A stretch of DNA of 64,000 bases from Flammeovirgaceae bacterium UBA7330 (GTDB lineage: Bacteria; Bacteroidota; Bacteroidia; Cytophagales; Cyclobacteriaceae), in contig DKPQ01000014.1 in NCBI GenBank assembly GCA_002471275.1, positions 186,461 to 250,460 of the forward strand, written 5' to 3'. The position numbers were made by a program, and so were the translations under genes. Below, piece after piece: positions 16,929 to 25,341 of this stretch; the first letter of the stretch is position 1; the number at the start of each line of letters is the position of its first letter. The notes beneath the pieces are model-generated. The model ran no database searches. It was given only the letters and a program-made list of their open reading frames with translations, and had not been told where the DNA came from.

Positions 16929-17498
16929 ATGACTGGTAAGCTTCTAAAAAACTATTTCGATTCAATCATAGAATTAAAGGAGGAGGTATGGGACAATTTT
17001 GCTGCATTGGGACATGTAAAATCATTCCCTAAAGAAACGATTCTAAAACAGTCTGGGACGCCAGAAAAATATTTCAATTTTCTTTTAGAAGGAAGTGGTG
17101 GCAATTTATTGTGGTATAAAAACAATTTTGTCTGTACCGATATTAGCATGCAAATGGAACCACTGTGTGATTACGTGTCATTTATTACACAAAATCCTTC
17201 ATCCCTTGAAGTAAGAATATTTGAGGACAGCAAAATCTTTCAGATCCAATATCAAAATTTCCAAAAAATATTTTTGGAAGGTAATTATGGGGAGCAGGTG
17301 ACGCGACTTGCGCTCGAATCAGCATATAAAGAAAAAGAACAACAACAAATTGATTTGCTAACCAAAACGGCCAAACAAAGGTATCTTGACATGATAAAAA
17401 GAGATTGCCGACTTGAAACAATCCCTTTGAATTATATGGCATCCTACCTTGGCATTACCCCACAAAGTCTAAGTCGAATCCGCTCTCAAAAAATTTAG
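16929..17498 (+). CDS. Crp/Fnr family transcriptional regulator
   Basis: A 189-residue protein. The N-terminal two thirds form a cyclic-nucleotide-binding-like beta-roll (SFPKETILKQSGTPEKYFNFLLEG), and the C-terminus carries a short helix-turn-helix, IPLNYMASYLGITPQSLSRIRSQ. The effector-binding signature RxGE...R of CRP is absent, as in most of the small Bacteroidota Crp-like regulators, so the ligand is unknown. It precedes the CPBP protease gene by 62 bp on the same strand, suggesting that gene as a target. Composition is AT-rich compared with the genes on either side. Upstream, 16841-16866 is an imperfect palindrome that could be an operator. Confidence 0.88.
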   Translation: MTGKLLKNYFDSIIELKEEVWDNFAALGHVKSFPKETILKQSGTPEKYFNFLLEGSGGNLLWYKNNFVCTDISMQMEPLCDYVSFITQNPSSLEVRIFEDSKIFQIQYQNFQKIFLEGNYGEQVTRLALESAYKEKEQQQIDLLTKTAKQRYLDMIKRDCRLETIPLNYMASYLGITPQSLSRIRSQKI

Positions 17499-17560
17499 GA
17501 ATTACCATATGGTAAGTTGAACGATATTGGAAAAGACTATTTTCCAAAAAAAAATTGTAT

Positions 17561-18259
17561 ATGCAAATTAAAATTCCTCTCTCGCGAGTCTTAACAATTC
17601 TTATAGGTTTTCCTGCTATCTCTTATTTACTTTCTTTGTTGCTTTTGAGAAGAGAATGGTTTGATAGCCTGGGTTTAGATTTTTTCACCTTGTTTTGGAT
17701 GCTTATAGGTCTTTGGTATTTAATCCAAATTGGGATAACCATACGCGTATTGAAAGCTTCCCATCTTGATCTTAGCGCAATAGGGTACAGGTTCAATTTT
17801 CAAAGAACCGCTTGGCTTATCACTGGTTATTTAATTTTAGCATTTGCGCTCTTTGGATTTATTGAATTTGCATTAGCTTCTGCAAATGTTACGGAGGAAG
17901 AAATTAATTCACTATCTGATTTATCGAATATTACTCCAAAAACAACCACAAATCGAATAATCTTTATTGTTGTGGGTTTGGTTGCGGGAATATCGGAAGA
18001 ATTTGTCTACAGAGGTTTTGCTATCCAATCCTTAGAAGGATATAATATAAATAAGTGGATAGCTGTTATAATATCTGCCATTCCTTTTGTTTTTCAACAT
18101 GGATTAAAATCGATTGACCAGTTTTGGTGGTTTTTCATTTGGGGATTGGTGCTGGGAATTATTTTTATATTGACGAAGAGGAAATTATATATTAACATAA
18201 TTATTCATTGGTTAATCATTCTTTCTGGCATGCTCGCTATTCTACAACTAATCGATTAA
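17561..18259 (+). CDS. CPBP family intramembrane glutamic endopeptidase
   Basis: The protein is 232 residues from the ATG at 17561; an upstream in-frame TTG at 17555 is less likely. It has about seven to eight membrane segments. The catalytic motifs of the CPBP/ABI (Rce1-like) family are present: E146-E147-x3-R151 in ISEEFVYRGF, F-x2-x-H at PFVFQHG (H180), and the last motif IIIHW (H216). Bacterial members process or modify membrane proteins, and some give bacteriocin self-immunity. The gene is AT-rich (hand counts of four 60-base lines gave 27-38 % GC), suggesting acquisition with the Crp-like gene before it. Confidence 0.88.
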   Translation: MQIKIPLSRVLTILIGFPAISYLLSLLLLRREWFDSLGLDFFTLFWMLIGLWYLIQIGITIRVLKASHLDLSAIGYRFNFQRTAWLITGYLILAFALFGFIEFALASANVTEEEINSLSDLSNITPKTTTNRIIFIVVGLVAGISEEFVYRGFAIQSLEGYNINKWIAVIISAIPFVFQHGLKSIDQFWWFFIWGLVLGIIFILTKRKLYINIIIHWLIILSGMLAILQLID

Positions 18260-18349
18260 GTGAAAATATCCAATAAGCGAGAAGGAAGGTTAGGTTATTT
18301 TATGATATTTATCTTAGAAGTCAGCTAAATTTATAACCTGACAAACACC

Positions 18350-19384
18350 ATGAGCCTAAGAAACACTGCCTATTTTTTTATTGTATCCATCTCCATTGTA
18401 GTCGTGCTTACTTTTGGACAGGACCTCATTGTGCCATTTGTTTTTGCTGTTTTGCTGTGGTTCATCGTAAGAGAGCTCAAAGGTTTACTTGACCGGATCA
18501 GGTTTGTCAGGGATAAATTCCCGTCCTGGGCCAAGACCTTAATTACCTCTTTGTTTATCCTGATCACCCTGGGAGCCACCTCAAGAGTGATCACGATGAG
18601 CATCCAGACACTGGCAAGATCCTACGACAAGTATGAAAAGAATGTGGACGGGCTAATAGATGAAATTAATAACATTCTGAATATTGATTTGATGGAGTTT
18701 CTGGCTACTCACGTCGGTAATTTCAACTTTGGTGGGCTTTTAAGCTCTATTTTCACTTCCCTTGCAGATATCCTTGGCAACACTTTTATTATTCTGATCT
18801 ATTTCCTTTTTGTCTTTTTGGAAGAAACTCATTTTGAGACCAAGCTTAAAAAAGTACTGGCTGGTAAAGAACAATATGAGAAGGTCTCAGAGATATTGGA
18901 CAGGATTGAATATTCTGTAGCCAAATATCTGGGGCTGAAAACTTTGGTCAGCCTGATAACGGGTGTATTGAGCTATTTCATACTGCTCCTTATAGGCATT
19001 GATTCTCCGGCTTTCTGGGCATTCCTGATTTTCCTCCTCAATTTCATTCCAACCATTGGATCTCTAATTGCAACCTTGTTCCCTGCAATATTTTGCTTAC
19101 TTCAATTCGGGGAATTTGGCCAGGGAGTGCTGGTACTGGTACTGGTTGGGGCCATACAGGTGCTGGTGGGTAATGTACTGGAGCCCAAGCTCATGGGAAA
19201 TTCGATGAATGTCAGCGCCCTGGTCACGATCCTCGCTTTATCGTTTTGGGGAGCACTGTGGGGGGTCACCGGTATGATTTTGAGTATTCCCATTACAGTC
19301 ATCATGATCATTGTATTTTCTCAGTTTCCGGCTACGGCACCTATTGCTATCATGCTCTCTGAGAAAGGGGAACTAAAGACTTAA
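18350..19384 (+). CDS. AI-2E family transporter (PerM/YdiK-like)
   Basis: A 344-residue inner-membrane protein. Paired hydrophobic segments at the N-terminus (about 6-37 and 59-84) are followed by a roughly 70-residue soluble part. A cluster of helices then includes KYLGLKTLVSLITGVLSYFI, FWAFLIFLLNFIPTIGS and NVLEPKLMGNSMNVSALV, the P-x-I-G-S and E-P-K-x-M-G motifs of the family. Characterised relatives include the AI-2 exporter TqsA and Na+/H+ antiporter-like members; function cannot be assigned more finely. It sits between CPBP and Crp-like genes, about 30 bp before the latter. Confidence 0.9.
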   Translation: MSLRNTAYFFIVSISIVVVLTFGQDLIVPFVFAVLLWFIVRELKGLLDRIRFVRDKFPSWAKTLITSLFILITLGATSRVITMSIQTLARSYDKYEKNVDGLIDEINNILNIDLMEFLATHVGNFNFGGLLSSIFTSLADILGNTFIILIYFLFVFLEETHFETKLKKVLAGKEQYEKVSEILDRIEYSVAKYLGLKTLVSLITGVLSYFILLLIGIDSPAFWAFLIFLLNFIPTIGSLIATLFPAIFCLLQFGEFGQGVLVLVLVGAIQVLVGNVLEPKLMGNSMNVSALVTILALSFWGALWGVTGMILSIPITVIMIIVFSQFPATAPIAIMLSEKGELKT

Positions 19385-19414
19385 GATTTAAGGTAAATCC
19401 ATCAAACCTCATCC

Positions 19415-19981
19415 ATGGATCTTTATGAATACTTCTCTCAATTTCATGCAATCAGTAAGCAGGATTTCGAATTCTTAAAAACCTCCTTAAGAGAAAGAAC
19501 ATTCCAAAAAGGTGAATTCATCACCTTGCCCGGTCAGGTACAAAAAAACCTGTACATCGTGAAGCAAGGCGTGCAAATGTCATTTTATGAAACAGAAAAG
19601 CACAAGCACGTGATTGCCTTTACCTACCCTATCAACTTTTGCGCTATCCCGGAATCATTTACCTTTCAGGCACCCTCCAGCTATTCTCTCCTTTGCCTCA
19701 CAGATAGCAAAATGGATTACCTCTCCTTTGAAGCTTTGCAGTTGTTATTCGATAAATCACAAAACATAGAAAGGCTATTCAGGAAAATGAGTGAGGCATT
19801 GCTCGCAGGAGTGATCAACCGTCACATTGAGCTGCAGTCTACTACCATCGAAGAACGTTTTAAAGCTTTTTGTGCCAGAAGTGGTCACCTGCTCCACCTC
19901 GTCCCTCATAAATACATTGCTTCCTACCTCAATATCGAGGCTACTAACTTCAGTAAACTCTACAATTCAGTCAAAATCTGA
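19415..19981 (+). CDS. Crp/Fnr family transcriptional regulator
   Basis: A 188-residue protein with a cNMP-binding-like beta-roll (residues about 20-120, RTFQKGEFITLPGQVQKNLY) and a C-terminal HTH (PHKYIASYLNIEATNFSKLY). As in the other Crp-like regulator of this window there is no recognisable cAMP phosphate-binding signature. The two share the scaffold but are clearly diverged, so they are not a recent duplicate. The CTTGGTTTATACCAAG palindrome lies directly after the stop and before the hydrolase gene; regulator and hydrolase may be one unit. Confidence 0.88.
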   Translation: MDLYEYFSQFHAISKQDFEFLKTSLRERTFQKGEFITLPGQVQKNLYIVKQGVQMSFYETEKHKHVIAFTYPINFCAIPESFTFQAPSSYSLLCLTDSKMDYLSFEALQLLFDKSQNIERLFRKMSEALLAGVINRHIELQSTTIEERFKAFCARSGHLLHLVPHKYIASYLNIEATNFSKLYNSVKI

Positions 19982-19982
19982 A

Positions 19983-19998
19983 CTTGGTTTATACCAAG
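19983..19998. promoter_or_regulatory. 16-bp palindrome between a Crp-like regulator and the hydrolase gene
   Basis: CTTGGT-TTAT-ACCAAG is a perfect 6-bp inverted repeat with a 4-nt centre, right after the regulator stop codon and 34 bp before the hydrolase start. The size and symmetry suit a Crp-family operator, but a small mRNA hairpin is equally possible. Confidence 0.4.
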
Positions 19999-20031
19999 AA
20001 TTATTTTACGTTTTACCTCGAGCTTTGAAGG

Positions 20032-20889
20032 ATGAAAAAACAATTTCAATGGCTCGACAAGACTGAATACCCATTTACTCCACATTATTACCGCATCAAT
20101 GGTTATGACCTGCATTACGTAGACGAAGGGGAAGGGCCGGTATTATTGTATGTACATGGCACTCCATCATGGAGTTTTGATTTCCGCAATGTCATCAAGC
20201 CACTAAGTAACCATTTTCGTTGCATCGCTATTGATCACATGGGGTTTGGGCTTTCGGACAAACCTGAGTCATATGACTACACTACGCTTAACCATTCCAA
20301 AACACTTGAAAAATTTATCCTTGACAAGGGTCTGGAAAGCATTACCCTTGTAGTACACGATTTCGGTGGACCTATCGGTTTAAATTTTGCCATCAATTAT
20401 CCTGACAGAATCAAACAAATTGTGGTTTTGAATTCCTGGCTATGGAGTGCTGAGCATGAATCGGATTTTAAGAAGATGAGTAAAGTTTTAAAAAATCCAT
20501 TGCTACCCTTTCTATACAGAAAACTCAACTTTTCAGCTCGGTTTATTTTACCCAAAGTTTATAACCAAAAGCCATCAAAGAAAACGCTCAAACATTATAC
20601 AAGGCCATTTCCTTCAAGCATGGAAAGAGAAGGTATGGTGGCTTTCACAAAGTCTCTTCTCAACGATCAGGGCTGGTTTCAGGAGCTATGGGAAAAGAAA
20701 AAGCCCATTGAAAATAAAAAGACATTGCTCATTTGGGGAATAAAGGATTCATTGATCGGGCCCAAATACCTGAGGAAGTTCGAAGAAGGATTTCCCAACT
20801 CATCAACCCTTTCCTTAGCAGATGTGGGTCATTTTCCACAGGAAGAAGCAGCAGAACAGGTTGCTGAAGAAATTTTAGCATGGAATTAG
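20032..20889 (+). CDS. Alpha/beta hydrolase, haloalkane dehalogenase-like fold
   Basis: A 285-residue hydrolase. HGTPSW (43-48) is the oxyanion-hole loop, D110 in LVVHDFGGPIG is the Asp nucleophile of the epoxide hydrolase/haloalkane dehalogenase branch, WGIKDSLIGP carries the acid (about D239), and GHFPQEE the base H267. True dehalogenases need an Asn/Trp in the oxyanion loop and a Trp after the nucleophile (HDWG). Here Thr44 and Phe111 occupy these places, so halide binding is doubtful and the substrate is unknown. It follows the Crp-like gene; an intrinsic terminator lies downstream. Confidence 0.88.
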   Translation: MKKQFQWLDKTEYPFTPHYYRINGYDLHYVDEGEGPVLLYVHGTPSWSFDFRNVIKPLSNHFRCIAIDHMGFGLSDKPESYDYTTLNHSKTLEKFILDKGLESITLVVHDFGGPIGLNFAINYPDRIKQIVVLNSWLWSAEHESDFKKMSKVLKNPLLPFLYRKLNFSARFILPKVYNQKPSKKTLKHYTRPFPSSMEREGMVAFTKSLLNDQGWFQELWEKKKPIENKKTLLIWGIKDSLIGPKYLRKFEEGFPNSSTLSLADVGHFPQEEAAEQVAEEILAWN

Positions 20890-20954
20890 CCTGAAAATTA
20901 AGTTTTTGCAGGACGGGAAGTGTTTTATACAAAAATATTATTCAGTTATTCGAT

Positions 20955-20990
20955 AAAAAGCCTTGATCTGATCAGGACTTTTTTTATTTT
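20955..20990 (+). terminator. Intrinsic terminator after the hydrolase gene
   Basis: AAAAAG and CTTGATC pair with GATCAGG and CTTTTT around a T loop, with one mismatch, and the stem is followed by TTTTTATTTT. It separates the hydrolase gene from the transglutaminase pair. Confidence 0.6.
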
Positions 20991-21017
20991 AAGGATAAAA
21001 TCATCAACCCTAATCCC

Positions 21018-23012
21018 ATGAAAAAGTATATTGTAATCCTCGCTATTTGTGTCCCACTGCTTATTTATGCTCAAAAACGACCATTTAAATATGGAAAAAT
21101 CTCACAAGACGAGCTAAAAATGGAATCCTGCGAATTTTATCCGGAAGCAGAATCCATGATTCTTGGCAAGTTCGCCGATATCAACTTTCAGTATGTGAAT
21201 GACAAGGGGTTTCAGTATAAATATGATGTCACTGTAAGAAAGAAAATATTTAAAGTAGCCGGAAAAGAAGTGGCCAATATTTCCATTAGGATCTATGAGC
21301 CTGCTGTAGGGAGTAGTAAGGAGGAGCTGACCCAGGTCAAAGGATTCACCTACAACCTGGTGGATGGCAAAGAGGTAAAAACCAAGCTTACCAATGATGA
21401 GGAATATAAGACCAGGCTCAACGATTATTGGGTGGAAGTAAGCTTTGCATTGCCGGATGTAAGAGAAGGTTCAGTCATTGAATATAGTTATAGCAAAAAA
21501 TCCGATTTCATCAGCAATCTGGATACCTGGTATTTCCAGGAGGACATTCCGGTCGCTTACTCAGACATTCACCTGGTGCTTCCGGAGTACTATTATTATC
21601 AAATCAACCAGGTAGGTAATTATTTCCCACTGGAACGGTTCGAAGAGAACTTCGAAGAAAAATTCACAATCACTTCCAGAGGTTTGCCCACAGGTGATAA
21701 CCCGAATCCCAAGTATACCAGTACCCTGACCTCCATCAGTAAAAAATTACAATACATTGGTAAAAATATACCTCCGGTCATCGAAGAGCCATTCATGAAC
21801 AACAAACCGAATTTACCAGCACGACTGGAATTTCAGCTGATGACCATTCAATACCCGAACAGTACTTTAAAGCACATGGCAGGAAGCTATGACAAACTCA
21901 ATGCTACACTGCTCGATCGGGAAAGCTTTGGCAAGTCACTCAGAAAAGGAAACTACGCAAAAGAAAAGATTGAAGAATTGGCGGGCTCCCCTCAGCTTGT
22001 ACAGGCTCAGAAGCTCTACTATTGGCTAAAAAAGAATGTTTCATGGAATGAGTTGTATTCCATTTCCAGCGATAATGTGGGAAGAAAAACATTAAGTGAT
22101 AAAGAGGGGAGTGTGTCGGACATCAACCTTTCCCTTGTAGCTGCTTATCGGGAGGCAGGTATACAGTCCAATCCCATCATTTTAAGCACGAGAGGTCACG
22201 GTATCGTCCATCCGGCCTACCCCAATTACCAGGATTTCAATTATGTGATCGCTTCAGTAACTATTGACGATCAACTCTATCTGTGTGATGCAGCCTCTGA
22301 TATGCCTTTTGGCGTATTACCCTACAGATGTCTCAATGGGAATGGTTGGATGGTCAGTGAAGCGGGTGGGCAATGGGTGAACCTCAAAGAAAATGCTTCA
22401 ACAACCTCATCTGTGAATTGTGACATGAGTGTAGCCGAAGATAAGATCCACACGAAGGTTAATGTAGAGCACCGGGACTACTCATCCATGAATACATTTT
22501 CAAAGTATAAACGCGTGGGTGAGGAGGAATACACCAGCGATCTGGCAAAATCATTTGATGAATGGGAGTTTTCCAACTTTACTTTAAACACTTCCAAATT
22601 CATCGATACTACTACACTTGAATTCGAAATATCCCGAGAGCTTGATGACCCGGGCATTATTTATCTGCAGCCCATCACCTATGGAACGATCCTGGAAAAT
22701 CCATTTGTGAGAGAAGAACGGATCTCCCCTGTTGACTTTCCCTATAAGAACAGAAATGTAGTGATCGCCAAAATCGAAGTGCCGGAAAACTATGTGGCAG
22801 AACTGCCACAAACGGCTATTGTGAAGTTACCCGAAGGTGCAGGAAGATTCACTTATTCTGCTTCTCAGCTGGGAAGTACAATCACAATTCTCAGCAATTT
22901 CGAATTGTCCAAACAAGACTTTTCACCAGATGAATATGTCTATCTAAGGCAATTCTATCAGATGGCAGCAGATAAAAACAATGAAGTAGTAGTACTCAAA
23001 AAAGTTCAATGA
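21018..23012 (+). CDS. DUF3857 / degenerate transglutaminase-like exported protein
   Basis: A 664-residue protein. After a signal peptide (IVILAICVPLLIYAQ) residues about 50-230 form the DUF3857 domain, and about 325-440 a transglutaminase-like fold. The catalytic positions are not kept: where active members have G-x-C this has G364-S-V-S-D368, and the His position is Tyr409 in QDFNYVI, although D424 (YLCDAAS) remains. It is therefore probably a non-catalytic scaffold. The start codon of the next transglutaminase overlaps its end by 4 bp, and the pair is common in Bacteroidota. The role is likely in cell-envelope peptide handling, but is unproven. Confidence 0.88.
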   Translation: MKKYIVILAICVPLLIYAQKRPFKYGKISQDELKMESCEFYPEAESMILGKFADINFQYVNDKGFQYKYDVTVRKKIFKVAGKEVANISIRIYEPAVGSSKEELTQVKGFTYNLVDGKEVKTKLTNDEEYKTRLNDYWVEVSFALPDVREGSVIEYSYSKKSDFISNLDTWYFQEDIPVAYSDIHLVLPEYYYYQINQVGNYFPLERFEENFEEKFTITSRGLPTGDNPNPKYTSTLTSISKKLQYIGKNIPPVIEEPFMNNKPNLPARLEFQLMTIQYPNSTLKHMAGSYDKLNATLLDRESFGKSLRKGNYAKEKIEELAGSPQLVQAQKLYYWLKKNVSWNELYSISSDNVGRKTLSDKEGSVSDINLSLVAAYREAGIQSNPIILSTRGHGIVHPAYPNYQDFNYVIASVTIDDQLYLCDAASDMPFGVLPYRCLNGNGWMVSEAGGQWVNLKENASTTSSVNCDMSVAEDKIHTKVNVEHRDYSSMNTFSKYKRVGEEEYTSDLAKSFDEWEFSNFTLNTSKFIDTTTLEFEISRELDDPGIIYLQPITYGTILENPFVREERISPVDFPYKNRNVVIAKIEVPENYVAELPQTAIVKLPEGAGRFTYSASQLGSTITILSNFELSKQDFSPDEYVYLRQFYQMAADKNNEVVVLKKVQ

Positions 23013-24901
23013 AAATTCGTGTTCTATATGTCATAGCGTGGCTGTCCGGCTTTTTATCAGCTGGGCAGCCAGCGCTAAACAACCTCAAATTATTCACCGA
23101 GGGGGCCCACGAAATCATCCTGACTGATGAGACAAAATTTATTATCAAAGGCATCGATCAATCCAATCTTACCAGAACGTACATGGCATGCATTCTGGAT
23201 AAATATGCAAGCAATACCAACACCATCAAATTGTACTATGATGAATTTCAGCAAATCGAGTCAGCCAAAATATCAGTTTTGGACAGTGACCTAAATGAAA
23301 TAAAATCCTATAAACTTAAAGATTTTCAGGACTACTCTGCCAGCGGATCTAACATGACCACCGACAACAGGGTAAAATATCTCAAAATCAATGAGCGCAG
23401 ATTTCCCTATTTTATTTCAGTCGAATATTCTATGAATTTTAGCGGATCACTGCATTACCCGCGGTGGATAGCTCAGGAGGATGAGAAGCTGTCGGTACTT
23501 TCTTCCAGGCTTATCATTGAAAGTTTTCTGGATCAACCATTCCGCTATAAAGCTAATATTCCTGCCAGAGATAGCCTTGAGGAGCCAAACCATTTCCGGT
23601 ATGTATGGGAGGTAGATTCTTTGCCTGCTTATACATTCAAAAGCTACTCATACGACATAGAGGACTATTCTCCATCGGTCATGGTGGCTCCGGCAAAATT
23701 TCAAATGAATGGAATTGTTGGCGATCTTTCAACATGGCAATCTTTTGGCGCATGGATCCATGGGCTGAATAGCACTCAAAATACGTTGACAGAGGCTGAC
23801 AAACAAAATATCCTGGCACTTGTGACCCCGGAAGACACACCCTTACAAAAGACCAAAAAGATCTATCAGTATCTGCAGCAAAATACCAGGTACGTAAGCA
23901 TTCAACTGGGAATAGGAGGTTGGAAGCCCTTTGAGAGTGGGTTTGTTCATTCCAGTAAATATGGTGACTGCAAAGCCTTATCTTACTACACAAAATCCCT
24001 GCTGGAAACGGTTGGCATCAAATCATACTATACCCTGATCAAAGCTGGACGTAGCTCAAGTGCTATCAAAGGAGACTTTCCCAATGCGCATTTCAATCAT
24101 GCCATCCTCACCGTACCTCTGGAATCAGACACCATATGGTTGGAATGTACCTCACAGACCAATCCATTTGGCTATCTGGGCACATTTACCAGTGACAGAG
24201 ACGCTTTACTCATCGATGGGACCAATAGTAAAATAATCAGGACCCGATCATACAAACCCGATGAGAATATTCAGCAGACAAACATCCGGCTGACCATTGA
24301 CAAGAACGGGTTTGGAGCTTGTAAAGTGAGGAGGAGCTTTACAGGCATTGAGGTTGAAAACGATGGCTTCATACAAGTGGTAAACAAAACAGAAAAAGAA
24401 AAATCAGACTGGTTTGTCGACAATCATAGCTGGGGAGATGTAAAACTACTTGACCTCTATATTTCCGAGATCGATGGTACGGAGGTTCCCCATGGGAGTT
24501 TTGAAGCCTCACTGGAAATAAGTAATTCGGCCTCATTGATGGGAAGGCGCATGTTTTTCAATCCCTTTGTATTCACAAATATTGATTACATCAATATGAA
24601 AGAAAACGAGCGGAAGGTTCCCATGGAAATCAGGTACCCCTATACCCAGGTGGATACTATCCATGTTACGTTCGACCAGTTTTTCCATCCCGAACGACCA
24701 ATTGCAGACAATAAAATCGAATCTGATTTTGGGGATTATTCCATCAATGTGATCAGAAATGAAAATAACTATACCTTCATCCGGTCCTTCACCCTCTATA
24801 AAGGACAATACAGTCCATCCATCTACCCAAAGCTGAAAGAATTCATTGAGTCAGTACAAAAGTCCGACAGACAGAAGCTGGTAATGATCAATAAGACTTA
24901 A
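23009..24901 (+). CDS. DUF3857 / transglutaminase-like exported protein, active-site residues present
   Basis: A 630-residue partner of the preceding gene. It has a signal peptide (VLYVIAWLSGFLSAGQ), a DUF3857 domain at about 30-225 and a transglutaminase core at about 275-390. The catalytic Cys321 (KYGDCKALS) and His364 (HFNHAIL) are present; the acid position is Glu379 in WLECTS rather than the usual Asp. GGWKPFESGFVHSSKYGDC is the typical Bacteroidota wording. It overlaps its neighbour by ATGA, so the two are co-expressed and may work as an active/inactive pair in the periplasm. The C-terminal 230 residues form a beta-rich DUF2569-like or unnamed domain. Confidence 0.88.
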   Translation: MKIRVLYVIAWLSGFLSAGQPALNNLKLFTEGAHEIILTDETKFIIKGIDQSNLTRTYMACILDKYASNTNTIKLYYDEFQQIESAKISVLDSDLNEIKSYKLKDFQDYSASGSNMTTDNRVKYLKINERRFPYFISVEYSMNFSGSLHYPRWIAQEDEKLSVLSSRLIIESFLDQPFRYKANIPARDSLEEPNHFRYVWEVDSLPAYTFKSYSYDIEDYSPSVMVAPAKFQMNGIVGDLSTWQSFGAWIHGLNSTQNTLTEADKQNILALVTPEDTPLQKTKKIYQYLQQNTRYVSIQLGIGGWKPFESGFVHSSKYGDCKALSYYTKSLLETVGIKSYYTLIKAGRSSSAIKGDFPNAHFNHAILTVPLESDTIWLECTSQTNPFGYLGTFTSDRDALLIDGTNSKIIRTRSYKPDENIQQTNIRLTIDKNGFGACKVRRSFTGIEVENDGFIQVVNKTEKEKSDWFVDNHSWGDVKLLDLYISEIDGTEVPHGSFEASLEISNSASLMGRRMFFNPFVFTNIDYINMKENERKVPMEIRYPYTQVDTIHVTFDQFFHPERPIADNKIESDFGDYSINVIRNENNYTFIRSFTLYKGQYSPSIYPKLKEFIESVQKSDRQKLVMINKT

Positions 24902-24937
24902 CTTTATACAGCTCTTTCATCTTATTGATTTCATTGA

Positions 24938-25339
24938 ATGCCCATGAAAACTGTTAAACTAACTCAGGAATTTCCCGTGCCTCCTCTTGTACTGTATACT
25001 GCATGGCTCAATAGTAAACCCCATAGTGAAATGACCGGTGGTGAAGCACATTGTAGCGATACTGAAGGTGAAAAATTCACTGCCTGGGATGGTTATATCG
25101 AAGGCACCAATATTTCACTTAATCCTCATAAAGAAATCATTCAGAAATGGAGAACGGCAGATTTCAAAGACAGCGACCCTGACTCTACCATTAAAATTGA
25201 GTTCGAAGAAACCTCTAACGGCTGCCTGATGACTCTGACGCACTCGGAAATACCCGAAGGACAGCCAGACTACCACCAGGGATGGATAGACAACTACCTG
25301 GAGCCGATGAAAGACCACTTCCGTAGAAGTGGTCTTTGA
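24938..25339 (+). CDS. SRPBCC (AHSA1/START-like) domain protein
   Basis: A 133-residue single-domain protein. The pattern PPLVLYTAWLNSKPHSEMTGGEAHCSD, then FTAWDGYIEGTNI, EIIQKWRTADFKDSDPDS and HSEIPEGQPDYHQGWIDNYLEP is the AHSA1 family of the SRPBCC superfamily, which forms a hydrophobic-ligand or Hsp90-activator fold. The family is very diverse and no substrate can be named. Two in-frame ATGs at 24938 and 24944 are equally good. The last codons form the 12-bp hairpin described separately, because the convergent ettA stop is only 2 bp away. Confidence 0.88.
   Translation: MPMKTVKLTQEFPVPPLVLYTAWLNSKPHSEMTGGEAHCSDTEGEKFTAWDGYIEGTNISLNPHKEIIQKWRTADFKDSDPDSTIKIEFEETSNGCLMTLTHSEIPEGQPDYHQGWIDNYLEPMKDHFRRSGL
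25310..25337. terminator. Bidirectional terminator-like hairpin inside the SRPBCC stop region
   Basis: A perfect 12-bp stem (A25310-C25321 with G25326-T25337) around CGTA ends in TTT on either strand. It lies inside the last codons of the SRPBCC gene because only 2 bp separate this gene from ettA. The T tracts are short, so efficiency is uncertain. Confidence 0.55.
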
Positions 25340-25341
25340 AT

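Noticed and set aside
17555..17560. TTG start of the CPBP gene
   Set aside because: An ATG follows two codons later with better fit to the first membrane segment.
20032..20889. Haloalkane dehalogenase as a firm call
   Set aside because: The halide-binding Asn/Trp and the Trp after the nucleophile are not present.
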